Under the pieces are notes generated by a model that was given only the letters and a program-made list of their open reading frames with translations, searched no databases and was not told the origin of the DNA. Shown piece after piece: positions 33,301 to 46,150 of a stretch of DNA of 64,000 bases; position 1 is the first letter of the stretch; each line of letters opens with the position of its first letter. A program made the translations under genes and the position numbers. The stretch spans positions 41,912,001 through 41,976,000 of the forward strand of contig OX485806.1 in NCBI GenBank assembly GCA_950295325.1, given 5' to 3'. This DNA comes from Polytrichum commune (taxonomy: Eukaryota > Streptophyta > Polytrichopsida > Polytrichales > Polytrichaceae).

Positions 33301-35009
33301 CGCCCATCGATGGGAACCTTTGGATCTCTGGACCCGTAGACAATCCTCACGGCATTCCAATTGGCTTGCGCACTGTCCGCCATGAATCCTTTTAAGTGAG
33401 GCTTGGGAATTTCATGCCTAGCCATGACGTGGTTGAGGTTGTGCGAGAAAAACACTTGAGCATCCTTGTCCTCGGATTGAAAGTTGCAGCAAACGATGGT
33501 CATGACGCGCTGGTAGGTTCCGTCGTATACGTAGTTGGCCATGGTGGTTCACTTGGCGACGCGTTTGACATGGTCGGACATGATCCAAGCATGCTCGAGA
33601 TCCCCACCAAGTTGCATGCGCTTAACCAGGTCGACCCCACTACCAGGGCCGACCTCAGACATCTTGAAAACAAAAACTTTGTCCGTCTCGTCACCCTGGC
33701 CTGGGATTTGATAACGCTAGACATAGGCCCAGGTGCTGACACCTCGAAGCTTGGCGATGCCATCCATAACCCCTAACCTACGTAAGTATTTGAAAGTGGT
33801 AACCTTGTTTCAGAGGTGGGGGGAATTCAACTCCTTGCAACGATAAAAAACGGGCTCAAGTTCTTCCAAGGAAAGAAGTTGATGAGGATCACTATCATTG
33901 CGAAGGAGGAACTCACCCACAAGGTCCTTCTTGGCTTCAAGGACAATTTTGCTATGAGTGGCTTGGGGCGTTTGCTCGACGTGCTCCTCGATTAGGGCGT
34001 CGATACGCTGGCGGCTATCTCTGCAGTTTCCGACCTTGACTGGGTGGCGATGGTTGCCCAGATGAATGCACGCATGCTGAGTGGTGTCATTGCCGTGGAA
34101 GTAGAAAATTTTGGCGTGGCATGGTGCAATGCACGTGGGGGGCTCCTTACAGATCCTGCACATTAGAGTGGAGCCCAAAGGGAAGGGACCACCAATGGGA
34201 AAGGGCTCCTTTGTGAAGCCGTCGAAATGAGTATCATTGACCGGGGAGGTGCGATGAGCACGTTGGAGGTAGTCGCAAAGAGGATTTTGGCATTGGAGGT
34301 GGCCAACGCAACTGGAGGAGCGAAAAGCAATGCCCATGTCATTGGTGATATTGGTGGTCTGGGTTTTGGTCCAAACATGGCCGTCGTAGCGTTTGTCCAT
34401 GCCATCCATGGATTTGGCCTTCGTATGAGAGGACGAGATGCCTACTGGGGGGAAGACAAACATCCGATTCCCATCAAAGTGAGGCGGCAGGAAATTCACC
34501 TCTTCTATTTGTAAGGTGTCATAATCCAGCTTCTTGAGGATGGTTTTCCTACCGAGCATGGAGGCAAAAGTATGTAGACATTGAAGAATGGAAATGGGGG
34601 GTTTGGCAGGGGAAGGACAAAGAAGAGACAGAAGAGACGGGGTAAGAAAGGTGGAACGGAAGGAGGATGGAAATGGCTTGTGAATGGGAGTGGATACGGG
34701 GGGCTCATCACCATCGGAGGAATCGGAAAGATGTATGATAGTGTGCATACCAGGCCCACTCTTAGCTTTGACCAGGGGAGGAGTGTTGAAAGTGGAAGCA
34801 CAAGAATGGGGAGGGGTACGGATTTCCGTGGATACATTCGTGCAAGGAACTGGGAGTCCGTACACCCTGTATTTACCAGCGCAAAGTCCCCACATTGAAG
34901 ATCCGTTGTCGGCAACCCTAGGATTTTCACGCATGGTCAATGACAACAAGGAAGTAGCACTATCATAAATCTCACGTTCGACCCATATTGGGACGAAGCT
35001 ATTTTGCAA
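30400..35009 (-). pseudogene. MULE M3: transposase with 1.4-kb insertion, truncated SWIM end
   Basis: Minus strand, starting at 35009. N-terminal region and Cys/His module (YDGHVW, CVGHLQC, ACIHLGNHRHPV) to about 33810; DDE region with VYDGTYQRVMTI, FKGFMADSAQ and ERTCYFHWTQ (33750-33120); then NLAKSIHNKW, the conserved block after the catalytic core (near 32880). An intron matching that of M4 separates FMKL from the following exon. About 31170-32540 has no counterpart in M4 and looks inserted. The frame resumes at 31145 (QKRKPDTP) and runs to about 30423, where LGTNLTCLEI and LENAGFHLP match M4, but the SWIM finger itself is missing. Several frameshifts are present. Confidence 0.8.
31170..32540. 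other. Sequence inserted within MULE M3
   Basis: About 1.37 kb absent from the equivalent position of M4 (between MPGGDEW and KRKPD there). It is less AT-rich than its surroundings. No recognisable coding domain, clear terminal repeat or target duplication; short frames here are not convincing. Confidence 0.4.
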
Positions 35010-35035
35010 GCGGTGAGCGGTGAGCGGTAACTTCC
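34990..35035. repeat. GCGGTGA repeat at the MULE M3 start
   Basis: GCGGTGAGCGGTGAGCGG lies just upstream of the M3 start codon. The reverse complement with matching flanks recurs at 56063-56105, and related GAGCGG runs are at 17979, 19719 and 30419. Confidence 0.75.
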
Positions 35036-35446
35036 GAGATATTTTGATGAAAATGTTATTTTAAGTAGTAAGTTCAGGGTATTTTTGGACTACATATATT
35101 TTTAGTAATTTTTTTCTTGTAAACTTAGTGAACAGTGGGACCTATGACCGTGGGCAATTAAGGGCTCTGATACAGGAAAAAACATTATTGTATCAGTGAG
35201 AAATATGGTTTAGGGTGTTAAATTGAACATTTGGAACTAATATCAATAATAAATATGGGTTTAGGTCAAGTCAAACACGTACTGTTTCAGTATAATAAGA
35301 AATAGTGGTACTCCAAAAGGGTCACGCAACTTTGGAAAAGAGAAATACATGTGGTGCATCAAATGTCTTGTAGTGGCCCTTTTAGTCTCACTACATTATG
35401 ATTATAAAAAATCTTGCATACATATGTTTCTTCAAAGAAACGGAAA

Positions 35447-38400
35447 ACTTTAAGAGTCAAGGTACTTCAATAAACCAGCCTGCAAAACTCGCTTCACTTC
35501 GTTGAAGCTAAAACTAGCTGCATGAATGAACGTGTCTGAATCTGAGTCCAAACCACACAGTACAGTAAACAAATAGTACAAATGCTTACAGTTGGCCCAT
35601 TGACCCCGTTTTCCAATTGCCTTAGTTGCCATCTCCTTGAAGTTAGGACAAGTGCATGCTGGCAGCTGCGAAATCGTCAAGTAGTATTGCTGAACCTTTG
35701 GGGGCGTGCCGGAATCCAACGAGACTATGCATCCTAAGGCAGGGGCTGGAAGCATGCACAATTTGTGCACTTTGGCTTTCAGTGATAGGGCTGAGGCACA
35801 ATTATTGGCGTGTTTTGTTGACGGGGCCTTCTTGTTGCGCCTAATCAACTTCCCTGAACGCCGGGTGGGAAACTCATCCGGATATGCAGGTGTCGTGTAG
35901 CTTGTTAAGTCCAAAGGTAACGGGTGGTCCTGAAAATTTCTGGAAGGTGTCATTTCCTTCCGCTGGGGCAGTCTAAATCCTGCGTTTTCTAAGGAGAAGA
36001 TCTCTTTGCAGGTTAAGTTGGTCCCCAACTTAACCGGCCATACCTCCGGAACGTTCGGGACTGAGACCACCCATCTTCTTTTTGTCCCCTTAACGCATCT
36101 CTCAATGTCGTCATTGCAGAAAAAGAAGTCTTGAGGGTCCAATTTCTTCTTCCGAAAGTTATCCATGAGGCCTGAGTAGGTAGGTGCAGCGGTGCTCTTC
36201 CCGTCTTGTACAATCCGAGCGACGCACTTCTTTTTGGTGATTGCTTGTAGAGCAAAGCAAGCCTTTGCAGATGTTTTGGGCAGCCGTGCGATGTGCCACT
36301 GGGCAGGGTTGCATAATGTCTCCTCAATCGCGGTGACGTGGTGTCGATCCACCTGCTGCGGAGCTACGTGTGTTGGAAGTTGCGGCTGCTCTTCATCTGC
36401 GTTTGTGGGAGAATGTGGAGTTGTGGGAGAATCTGGAATTGTCACAGGAGGTGGAGAATCGTCAAGTCGGGCATATCAGGTTTGGACGCGAGGTTAGGAT
36501 ATACTGATTTTGTATGGCCTGTGAGATTCATGTTCGTCACCGAAAGCAGTGTCTGGTTTACGCTTCATAGAAACAAATACCTCTTCCCCTTCAAGGTAGG
36601 GAGTCGTGGTGTACCACTCGTCACCGCCAGGCATCTTCAAGATGGCCTCATGCAGCGGTTTCGATATTCCTGTTTTTGCGGCAGACCTCTGAGCACGCCT
36701 CAGCTTCAATTCCTCCTTCGAGGGTCTAGTTCCAGGGTTGTCTCCCTTTAGGAATTGGGAATATGCTGAGCACTGCATGAAAGCACGCACGAAATCATCG
36801 ACTGTTGCCACATAAAGGTCGCTGCCTCGATCGCCGGATTGTTGCTTCCACTTGTTATGGATAGATTCAGCAAGGTTACAGGATGGCATTTCCGCTAGTT
36901 CAGCTTCACTTAGATCCTGCAATGCCCATAGAGTTCGATTTAGGTTTTAGGGGATATCAATGTAGTTGAACTATAAAGAGTGAAATATACAAGAAAGGAT
37001 TTGGCAAGTAGAGACTTACCAACTCCATAAATCCACGCCATTGGCGGTAACGGAAATGCCAGAAGGCCAGCCAGAGCTCCAGTCGAGGTAGAGCTTGTTC
37101 AGTTGCTGCACCGGATGGCATCCACCATGACCGAATTGCCAGAAACTTTGTCTGTGCCTCCGCCATCGATTTCGCATTCTTGTATTGCTGGCATAGTATT
37201 CGATGTTGATATTGCAGGTCTTAACGGATATCGGCCTTGGTATGTTTATCCAAGGACTGCGTCCAATGGAAAAGACAAGTCCTCTCTCTGTCCACCATCT
37301 TCTCAGACGCATCTCCACTTCCGTATATGATTCGAACAGCATTCCAGTTTGCTTGGGCACTGTCGGCCATGAAACCCTTAAAATTTACTTTGTGCACTCC
37401 ATGTTGAGCCATGAGAGCGTTCAAGTACTTCCACACGACTGACTGGGCAGCAACATCTTCAGACTGCATGTTGCATACTGCGATGGTCATGACACGGCAA
37501 TATGTGGAATCGTACACATGGCAAGCCATTGTGGTCCACGACCTGACCCGTTTGACATGGTCAAACATTATCCACGAGTTCTCCAGGTCACCACCGGGCT
37601 GCATTCGTTTGACGATGTCGACGCCGCTGCCCGGCCCAACTTCAGACATCTTGAAGACAAAGACCTTGTCCATGTCCGCTCCTTGCCCTGGAAACCTATT
37701 CTGCTGCACGAACCTCCAATTGCTAGCACCGCGTAACTTGGTAATACTGTCCATGACTCCAAAGCGACGCATAGTCCTAAACGTGGTAACTGCGTTACGA
37801 ATGTTGGGCGAGGTTAGGTGCTTACACCGATCGAAAATACTTGCAGCTCGTCCAACTCCAAGATCTTCTGTGGGTCACCTTCTTTAGCAAGGAGGAGTGG
37901 ACCCAGTACTTCCTTTACAGTTTCAAGCACAATAGCAGAGCGAGTGGCTGAGGGGGTGCGTTCAACTTGATCCCCAATCAAGCTGTCTGTCAAATCGATG
38001 AAGTCCCGATGTTCACTTGACTTCACGGGATGGTCATGAGATCCCAAGTGCACACAAGCCCTCGTCATGTGAGGTGTCCCAATAACATAGTAGATCTTGG
38101 CAGTGCAGACAGCTACACAGGTGGGAGGGACATTACAGGATTTGCAAACAACTGTGGAACCATCGGGAGGTTTGGACCCTACTTCAAACAATTTCTCGGA
38201 TAATCCTTCCCACTCTGTTTCATTCACTTTGGAAGTCCTGTGGTCTCGCTGAAGATACTCACAGGCATGATTGTCGCAACGGAGGTGGCCCAAACAAGAA
38301 GATGTACGAAACAAAAGCTTGAGATCATTCTGAATATTGGATGTAATTGTGCGAGACCAAGCATGGCCATCGTACCTTCTGTCCATTCCTCGGAGCTGCT

Positions 38401-39109
38401 TGGCCTTTGTAATCTGCCCATGGTCACCTACAGGTGGAAATTCGAAGATAACGTCCCCATCGTAATGAGGGGGAAGGTAATCAACCTGCTGGAGTCTGAT
38501 CGCATCAAAGTTAATTCGAGACAACACACTTTTGGACCGCTTACGAGCTCCAAGACGCATCAAGGAATGAATGATACTTAGAGCAGGACTTGCCACAACC
38601 TTGGCCTGACCAGGATGACTAGAGGGACTAACAGGAGGAGTTTTTTCCTGGCGAACTGCTTCTGTAGAGAGCAAAGGTCGGACTTCACTATCTGACTTTA
38701 AAACTTCTACATTGCTGTCGGAATCATCACTCAACTCATAAATTGTATTTAGACCGGACTCAATTTTGACCTTGGACAACAACGGTCTCTCAATGCTAAT
38801 AGTGGACGACTCCCTAGGTGTTAAAAGTTCAGTCGAACAATCAAACATAGACTCAGAGACTCCATATACGCGATATTTTCCAGGCTTCAGCAACCAGAAC
38901 GAACCGTCATCATTCTCAACTCTAGTCTGACGAACTGCATGTGAAACTAGACCGGTATGATCGTCAAAAACTTCTTCTTCGACAAAGATAGTGACCTCAC
39001 GATACTGAAACCTCAAACTCAAAGTTGCACAAGTGACTATAGCATGACCGTCTTCACCTAATGGAAAGAGGACCGGAACAGAATGAGATTCAGCACGAAG
39101 CAGGGCCAT
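35447..39109 (-). pseudogene. MULE M4: most complete transposase copy
   Basis: Start at 39109 (MALLRAESH). Domain order: beta-rich N-terminus with YRVYGVSE; a Cys/His module after YDGHAW (CLGHLRC ... CEYL ... C-x2-C ... ACVHLGSHDHPV), FLYWCH/GCM1-like; MULE DDE core (VYDSTYCRVMTI, FKGFMADSAQANW, ERTCLFHWTQ); NLAESIHNKW; SWIM finger (CTCPNF ... CKHLYY). An intron of about 103 bp lies at 36917-37019 (donor GTAAGT, acceptor GCAG). Damage: a frameshift near 37835, TAA at about 37221 with the frame resuming, and a frameshift near 36450-36490; the last frame ends in TAA near 35447. MULE transposases cut and paste DNA in the nucleus; this copy is broken, but only lightly. Confidence 0.85.
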
Positions 39110-39495
39110 AGTGTACGACAGAACTTTGATCAAAACAAGTCCTCTGAACATTGAAATGGCGATAATATATAACAGGAAAGGAATTACAAAGCCAACTGGC
39201 AACTTATGTACCAGCAAGCGGAATTACAGATGTTAATAGAGAGTCATGCATAGGAAGATGAAAGACGGCTGAAAAACCAATTTTAGATGCAAGTGCGAGA
39301 TATGCAAGATACTGAATAGTAGAATCCTATAACATGCAAACATATCAAATAGTTTAATCCAACAACAGACATACATTCTAAACATTGATGATTATAATAT
39401 ATATTGGCAAATAAGGTCATAAGAATGACGGCTGCCACGAATAATGTGGAGAGCATGATAATAGGCATACAATAATAAATCCTAAACAATTGAGA

Positions 39496-39819
39496 TTAAC
39501 GACGAATACGCTTATGGGGCCCTTTGCCATTTTTGTCACACTCATGTTTATGATAATGGTCAATCCCTAAACTATGAACTGCAGTGCATCCTGCGCATCC
39601 GAGTCCTTGACCTTGGGGATGTGGGACACTCCCTAATAGAGATCTAGAGTAAGTGCCCGGTCTAATAACTCTTACTCTAGAATAGGCATGAGTCTGTAAA
39701 GTAGACTTGTTCTCTATCAACGTTGCAACATCCGTCTGCAAAGATGGAATCCGGGGATGTGGACTCTGAACTGCGACCGCCGGAGTAACTGAGCAGTCAG
39801 GTGGGTTTAGACTCTTCAT
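39496..39819 (-). CDS. Hypothetical Cys/His-containing ORF (107 codons)
   Basis: Minus-strand frame ending in a basic tail, with GCAGCTAVHS and HYHKHEC, which could be a small zinc-binding knuckle. It lies 0.4 kb upstream of the M4 start in the same orientation, so it may be a 5' exon or second frame of that element. No clear family. Confidence 0.25.
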   Translation of the reverse strand: MKSLNPPDCSVTPAVAVQSPHPRIPSLQTDVATLIENKSTLQTHAYSRVRVIRPGTYSRSLLGSVPHPQGQGLGCAGCTAVHSLGIDHYHKHECDKNGKGPHKRIRR

Positions 39820-39899
39820 GTTGTCGACGTCTGCAAAACCGGGGAAAGACGACGTGATGTGGATTTGTGATGAACTAGGAGCACGTAAAGGAGCAAGGC

Positions 39900-40555
39900 T
39901 CGGGATTTCAGTTTGAAGGTAGAATTCAAGTCAATTCAGATTCAAGGGTTTCAAGGTCATAGGGTTAGTGGGTCATATTCATAATGATTTTCAATTTTCA
40001 ATTTTGGCTGATATATCAAACTTGCAGCCTTTAGAGAGTCCATTCGGGGCCGAGCATAGTATCTAGGGATTTCAGTTTGAAGTTAGAATTCAAGTCAATT
40101 CAGGTTCAAGGGCATTAAGGTCATAAGGTTAAGAGGGGGGTCATATTCATATTGATTTTAGATTTTCAATTTTGGCTTATATATCAAACGTGCAACCTTT
40201 AGAGAGTCCATTCGGGGCCGAGCATAGTCTGTAGGGATTTCAGTTTGAAGTTAGAATTCAAGTCAATTCAGGTTCAAGGGCATTAAGGTCATAAGGCTAG
40301 GGGGGGGGGGTAATATTCATATTGATTTTAGATTTTCAATTTTGGCTGATATATCAAACTTCTTGCCTTTAGAGAGTCCATTCGGGGCCGAGCACAGTAT
40401 CTAGGGATTTCAGTTTGAAGTTAGAATTCAAGTCAATTCAGGTTCAAGGGCATTAAGGTCATAAGGTTATGGGGGGGGGGTTATATTCATATTGATTTTA
40501 GATTTTCAATTTTGGCGTATATATCAAACTTCTTGCCTTTAGAGAGTCCATAGAA
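39900..40555. repeat. Tandem repeat of 158-174 bp upstream of the first PM-C exon
   Basis: GGGATTTCAGTTTGAAG recurs at 39902, 40076, 40234 and 40404. Units contain G-runs of variable length (for example near 40296 and 40470) and TCGGGGCCGA. The position before the ParB-box exon parallels the repeat in PM-B intron 1. Confidence 0.85.
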
Positions 40556-40571
40556 ACTTGGTTGCCATGCC

Positions 40572-40576
40572 TTTGG
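40572..40576. repeat. Target-site duplication TTTGG (left) of solo LTR 1
   Basis: TTTGG is repeated at 41552-41556, immediately after the LTR. Confidence 0.9.
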
Positions 40577-41551
40577 TGTTGCGCAACTCTCCATGAGGAG
40601 TGCCCGAAACACCATGGGCACAAGGGGGACCCCGGAGTGACACCCGGGACTTATGGCGCCGTTCGTGAGAGGGCCCAAGTGATCCTAGTGTGGGTGAGGG
40701 CCCCGGGCGTTGGGAACGCCTCCCACCCACCGAGACTAGGAGGCATGAGGGTATCGCCAAGAGCTATGCGTAGCTCATGGCGTGGTGATTGTAGAACGCT
40801 CAAGAACACCTCAATCGGAGGAGTGAGCTAGGAGTTATGGCCATTTGAGTGGGGCGCTGTCCCGGGACAGCGCCCTGGTCCAGCAGTGCCTGGGAGTGAT
40901 TCCCGGGACTGCCAAGGTTCAAACAGGCATAACTTCGTGAATACTTGCCCGAATGGGGCAAGTGAGGAGTCCATCGGCATCTACGTGAAGCGTAGATGCA
41001 GATGGAGTGGTTGACTGTTGGAATCAGACAACATACAAGGAAGTTATGATGGTCTGAAGCTGCTTGGGGGCTTCTAGGACCAGCGGCTAAGGGAAAATGT
41101 CCAATTGGCCCCAGCTCTTGGTAGAGAGACAAGAGGTTGGTTGACGGTGGGGTAGGGGCCCTGTGTAGAGTCCTAGAGGCTTATATGGGTGAGGTGGTGT
41201 GGCCTCACCCACCCGAGGCCAAACGGCACGGCCTCCATGGGCATTGGCCCAATGTGAGGCCATAGTTGCCTAGTATGGTTCGGGTTGTTGTAGTGTTGCT
41301 CCGGCAACGCGATGATCAACATGGGATTGGACTTCCATGGATGGAAGTCCACATCTAGGAATGGGCTACCGATTAAGGGGTGAGTCCCGAAAGCAAAGTA
41401 GGAGGGTTGGTTCCCTCTTATGAGCTATATGGTCCGGGGTAGGAGGAACTAACCATTAGCATGGTGGGATGCGAATGGTTAGCGCTCGTAACCTTTGCTA
41501 GAATTGAAAATTGGCAAGATTGTCAAGGGGGGGCTAGCAAGGGTTGCGACA
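40577..41551 (+). mobile_element. Solo LTR 1 of the gypsy family (975 bp)
   Basis: Starts TGTTGCGCAAC (a variant of TGTCGCGCACC) and ends GGTTGCGACA. Flanked by TTTGG on both sides, so a solo LTR left after recombination between two LTRs. It interrupts the PM-C exon within the codons for M-P-L-V-R-P. Inside lie a 24-bp perfect palindrome (half-site GGGCGCTGTCCC) and other inverted repeats. Confidence 0.95.
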
Positions 41552-41888
41552 TTTGGTGAGGCCTACCCTCTAGAGTGACCTCGATAAGCTTGAACAAGAG
41601 TTTGTTCATGGCTATCGCGACGGGGCTGCAGTGTTCTACGTTACATTGACTAATGAACATGGAAGTATTCATGAGGTTACATCTGCGGTGAATGACAAGT
41701 GGGGAACCATCTGGAATGCGCAAAATGAGGAATTCAACAGGTATCTCCTATCAGTACCTGAACTTTCACATATGGAGAATCTAATGTTTTTTGTCTGTGA
41801 TGGTAATCACAGACGCCAAGCATGGCTCAACCATATTGACCGCCTTCATAAGAATGATCATTCCTGGCATTTTAGAGTGGACTCCATT

Positions 41889-42862
41889 TGTCGCAACCCT
41901 TGCTAGTCCCCCTTGACCATCTTGCCAATTTTCAATTCTAGCAAAGGCTACGAGTGGCTAACCCTTCGCATACCGCCATGCTAATGGTTAGCTCCTCTAA
42001 CCCCGGACCAATAGTTCATAGGAGGGAACCAACCCTCCTACTTTGCTTTCGGGACTCACCCCTTAATCGGTAACCCATTTTCCCAATGTGGACTTCCATC
42101 CATGGAAGTCCAATCCTATGTTGATCATCGCGTTGCCGGAGCAACACTACAACAACCCGAAGCATACTAGGCAACTATGGCCTCACAATAGGCCAAAGCC
42201 CATGGAGGCCTTGCCGTTCGGCCTCGGGTGGGTGAGGCCACACCACCTCACCCATATAAGCCTCTAGGACTTTACGCGGGGCCCCAACCCCACCGTCAAC
42301 CAACCTCTTGTCTCTCCACCAAGAGTTGGGGCCAAGTGGACACTTTCCTTTAGCCGCTGGGCCTAGAAGCCCCCAGCAGCTTCAGACCATCATAACTTCC
42401 TTGTATGATGTCTGATACAAACAAGCGACCACTCCATCTTTATCTACGCTTCACGTAGATGCCGATGGACTCCTCACTTGCCCCATTGGGGCAAGTGGTG
42501 AGGAAGTTATTCCTGTTTGGACCTTGGCAGTCCCGGGAATCACTCCCAGGCACTGCTGTACCAGGGCGCTGTCCCGGGACAGCGCCCCACTCAAATGGCC
42601 ATAACTCCTAGCTCACACCTCCGATTGAGGTGTTCTTGAGCATTCTAGAATCACCACGCCATGAGCTATGCATAGCTCATGGCCTTACCCTTGTGCCTCC
42701 TAGTCTCCGTGGGTGGGAGGCGTTCCCAACGCCCGGGGCCCTCACCCACACTAGGATCACTTGGGCCCTCTCACCAACGGCGCCACAAGTCCCGGGTGTC
42801 ACTCCGGGGTCCCCCTTGTGCCCATGGTGTTTTGGGCACTCCTCATGGAGAGGTGCGCGACA
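41889..42862 (-). repeat. 3' LTR of the gypsy element
   Basis: 974 bp; on the plus strand it begins TGTCGCAACC and ends GTGCGCGACA. Starts directly after CCATT. Confidence 0.93.
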
Positions 42863-42874
42863 CTCATCCCCACC
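42863..42874 (-). other. Polypurine tract of the gypsy element
   Basis: On the minus strand GGTGGGGATGAG lies immediately before the 3' LTR, where a plus-strand primer is expected. Confidence 0.6.
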
Positions 42875-43849
42875 AAACGGAGTCGATGCCCTCATCGACT
42901 ATACTCGTAGTCGGCACACCAATTCTCAAGTTGCCATCCTCTATGGTGCGGCATTATGTTTACCTTAGGGCGCGACGCCCACAATGCATCTTCAAATTTG
43001 GCATAGTCCCAAAGGTGTCGTTCTTAGGTGGTCCGTTAGCGACCTTGGATCTCTCCTCCAAGGACCTAACCTATACTGGACCCACCTACTTTGGGACTCA
43101 CTTGGGTTTCCCCTCCTTTGGGGCCTCCCCCCGTTAGGCTCCACTAGCCTAACATGACACATCTAGGCGAGACCTCAACGCTTCCACTAAGTTGTCTCGG
43201 TTGCAACTCCGAGATGGCTTTCCATTGTTAAGCCACGCCTCGATCGCACGGGGGTGATGCCAAGTCCCGCCCGACTCGGTTCCTACTTTGTTCTTTCGAG
43301 ACATGGGTTCATGACTCCCATGCGCCAACTCTCGTTAGCTCGCGGGTAGCACTTTTATGAGCACGCGCCATCACCTTGTCCCCGCCCGGACAAGCCCACA
43401 ACTAAGAAGTTTCTTGGTTTTATCCAAGGCCCCTCCAAGCCATGGCCCCCAATTACTCGGCTTATCCAACCTAGTTTGGCATATCTATTCCCCCTCTTCC
43501 ATTAACCAAGCACAAGTACAAGACTAGGACCTCATCTCATACTTTTCTCTTTGCACCACTAAAGTTTGGACTTTATTCCCTCAAGCCAAAGCACAAGTTC
43601 ATGTTGTGGAGTAATTAGCCTCGAAGTTAAGTGTGCTACTAGCGTCTCTCCCCCACTAAAGGAGATTGATGTCCTCATCAATGCCTACGCTTCATTTTAT
43701 TGGAATGTCTAGCCTTAGTTTCTTCAAAGTGCTTTACCAATTCCTTGGCGTTCATCATGTCTCTTGCCGCTACCCAAGCGGTTTCTTTCTACCATTTCAC
43801 CAAGTACTTCTTTGTACATTTTCTTTCCTTTTCATTTGGGCTTCCTACA

Positions 43850-45110
43850 CTTGAGGATGCCCTCTTACCTCATGTTCCAAATGACCTCCACAAGGTCGGG
43901 ACGTGGCCTAATCACTTGCTTGTGATCGGGCCACAAGGTGTCGTCCTAAAATGACTTTCGTAATGAGACATGAAATGTCGGATGCACTTTGATGTCCGGC
44001 GGTAATTCCAACTTATACATGTCCTTGAACACTTGTTCCACAATGGAAAACGAAGCTCCAATTTTGGACATGAACTTTTGGAGCGAGGCCTTCCGGCTAA
44101 GTGAAGTTGTTCACATTCAACAACACCTTTTGGCCCACCTCATACTCCACTTCGCGTCTTCCGGCATTTACTAGCACTCCGTAGCACCTTCGGGCTTTCT
44201 CCACCAACAACGTGGTCATCTCCAAGACTTGTTTACCATCCTTGGCCAAGTCCTCACCATCTTGGTTGAACTCTAGTGTTGAATGTGCCCCCTCGAGAGC
44301 TAGGTTAATAGGTTGGAGCACATCCACTCCATAAGCCACCACGAAAGACCACCCCTTGGTGGCCAAGTGCGTGGCTACATTGCAATTACACTCCGCTCGA
44401 CCCACATAGTCCGCCCAATCTCCTTGGTCCGCCCCCACCAAGTTCCTTAAGTATTGCTTCAAGACTCCATTCACACACTCCGCTTTCCATTCATTTGGGA
44501 ATGTAAGGCCATGCTAAGCCTTAATTTCAATACAACCTCTTTAGATAAATGCATTGTAAATGCAATTGTAAACTTTGGATCTTGATCCCACACAATCACT
44601 CTTGGCAACCCGTGGTGCTTCAACCATCCTTTGACAAAAGGCTATGCGGTCTCTAACGCGGTCGCGATTCCCACATTCGGCACCATGTGTGCCAACTTGG
44701 CCAACCGCTCTACCATCAACAAGATGGCATCATACACATGTGACTCCGGCAAACTTGTGATCAAGTCCATGCACATACTATGCCATGGCCCCGACAGGAT
44801 AGGCAACGGTTGCAAGAAACCGCCTTGTTTTTGGTAAGAGGCTCGGTTCACTTGGCACTTCATCCAAGCCTTCACAAAGTGGGTTATATCCTACTTTATG
44901 CACCGCCAATGGAACCTCCTTGATGCCATTCTATGGCGGTTTTTTTTCTTTCTCTTCTATGGCTGGCAATAGGACTATCATATTCCTCCTTCAAAACCGA
45001 TAGTCTCAACTTGCCTTGTGGCACATACACCCAACTTTGTTTGCACTTGAACAATCCGTCCACCAACTTAACATCTTTTAAGCACCTTGCTCTTGCGAAG
45101 CTCACCTAAA
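43850..45110 (-). pseudogene. Gypsy integrase, with possible chromodomain remnant
   Basis: Minus strand: SPIASHR region (zinc-finger start, ~45.0 kb), NRASYQKQGG and WHSMCMDLITSLPES (integrase core start, ~44.8 kb), then DYVGRAECNCN and YEVGQKVLLNVNNFT (C-terminal part, 44474-44097), then LELPPDIKVHPTFHVSL. What follows may be a worn chromodomain. Many stops and frameshifts; part of the catalytic core is missing. Confidence 0.8.
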
Positions 45111-45474
45111 AGTTTTTGTGCTTTGGGGTAGTTAATTTATCCCTCCCGTATCTTGCATCACAAGTTTCTTTTGCCGGCACACATTAGCCACAAGGTTTGG
45201 ATGGTTCTCATTGCTTGGAACTCTTCCGGTCTACTTCGCGCATCCGGCACCACATTTCTACGGTCCGGTTTGTGGATCAAATCCACCTTCATAAGCGCCA
45301 AACTATCATGCCACCGCAATGACTTGGCGCTCACTTGCGCTTGTATGTCAAAATTCTTTTAGGACACAATGTCCATGTAGACCTTTACTTTGTGCGACCC
45401 TAAATAATGTCGCCACATCTTCAAGCAATGCACTACGGCAAAGAAGTTCTTTGTCATGAGTTGGTTGTCTTTTT

Positions 45475-46150
45475 TGACAACCATCGAGCCTCAAGCCCCC
45501 ATATGCAATGGCCATCCATCTTACATTAACAATCCACCATTGGCAAAGTTACTTGGCCCCGTATGCACCTCAAAAGGTTTGTCAAACTCCACGAACTTGA
45601 GCATGGGCGGCGAAGAGAACTTGCTCTTAAGCTCCCTAAAGACTTGGTGACAAAGCTAGTCCCACTCTTGGGATAGCCATTTCTTTCACAAGTCGGACAA
45701 GGTCGGACAACCATCGAGCTTCATGCTCCCATATTAAATGGCCATTTTTTTTTACATCAACATCCACTAATAGTAAAGTCACTCGCCCCCATATGTACCT
45801 CAAAAGGTTTGTCAAGCTCCGGGAACTTGACCACGGGCGGCGAAGAGAACGTCGTCATAAGCTCCTTCAAAGACTTGGTGAAAAGGTTCATCCCACTCTT
45901 GGGTTAGCCATTTCTTTCACAAGTCGCACAAGGTTCGACAACCATTAAGCTTAATACTCCCATATGCAATGGGCATCCATCTTGGATCAACATCCACCAA
46001 TGGTAAAATCACTCGCTCCCGTATGCACCTCAAAAGATTTGTCAAGCTCCGCGAACTTGATCACGGGCGGCGAAGAGAACTTCGTCTTAAGCTCCCCAAA
46101 AGAATTGGTGAAAAGGCTCATCCCACTATTGGGATAGCCATTTTTTTTTC
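45475..46150 (-). repeat. Triplicated ~230-bp segment of the gypsy RT/RNase H region
   Basis: Three tandem copies starting near 45479, 45709 and 45939, each about 230 bp. On the minus strand each encodes a version of ELKSKFSSPPMLKFVEFDKPF, which is the RT-RNase H junction of gypsy elements. One copy is normal; the extra two are internal tandem duplications. Confidence 0.85.
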
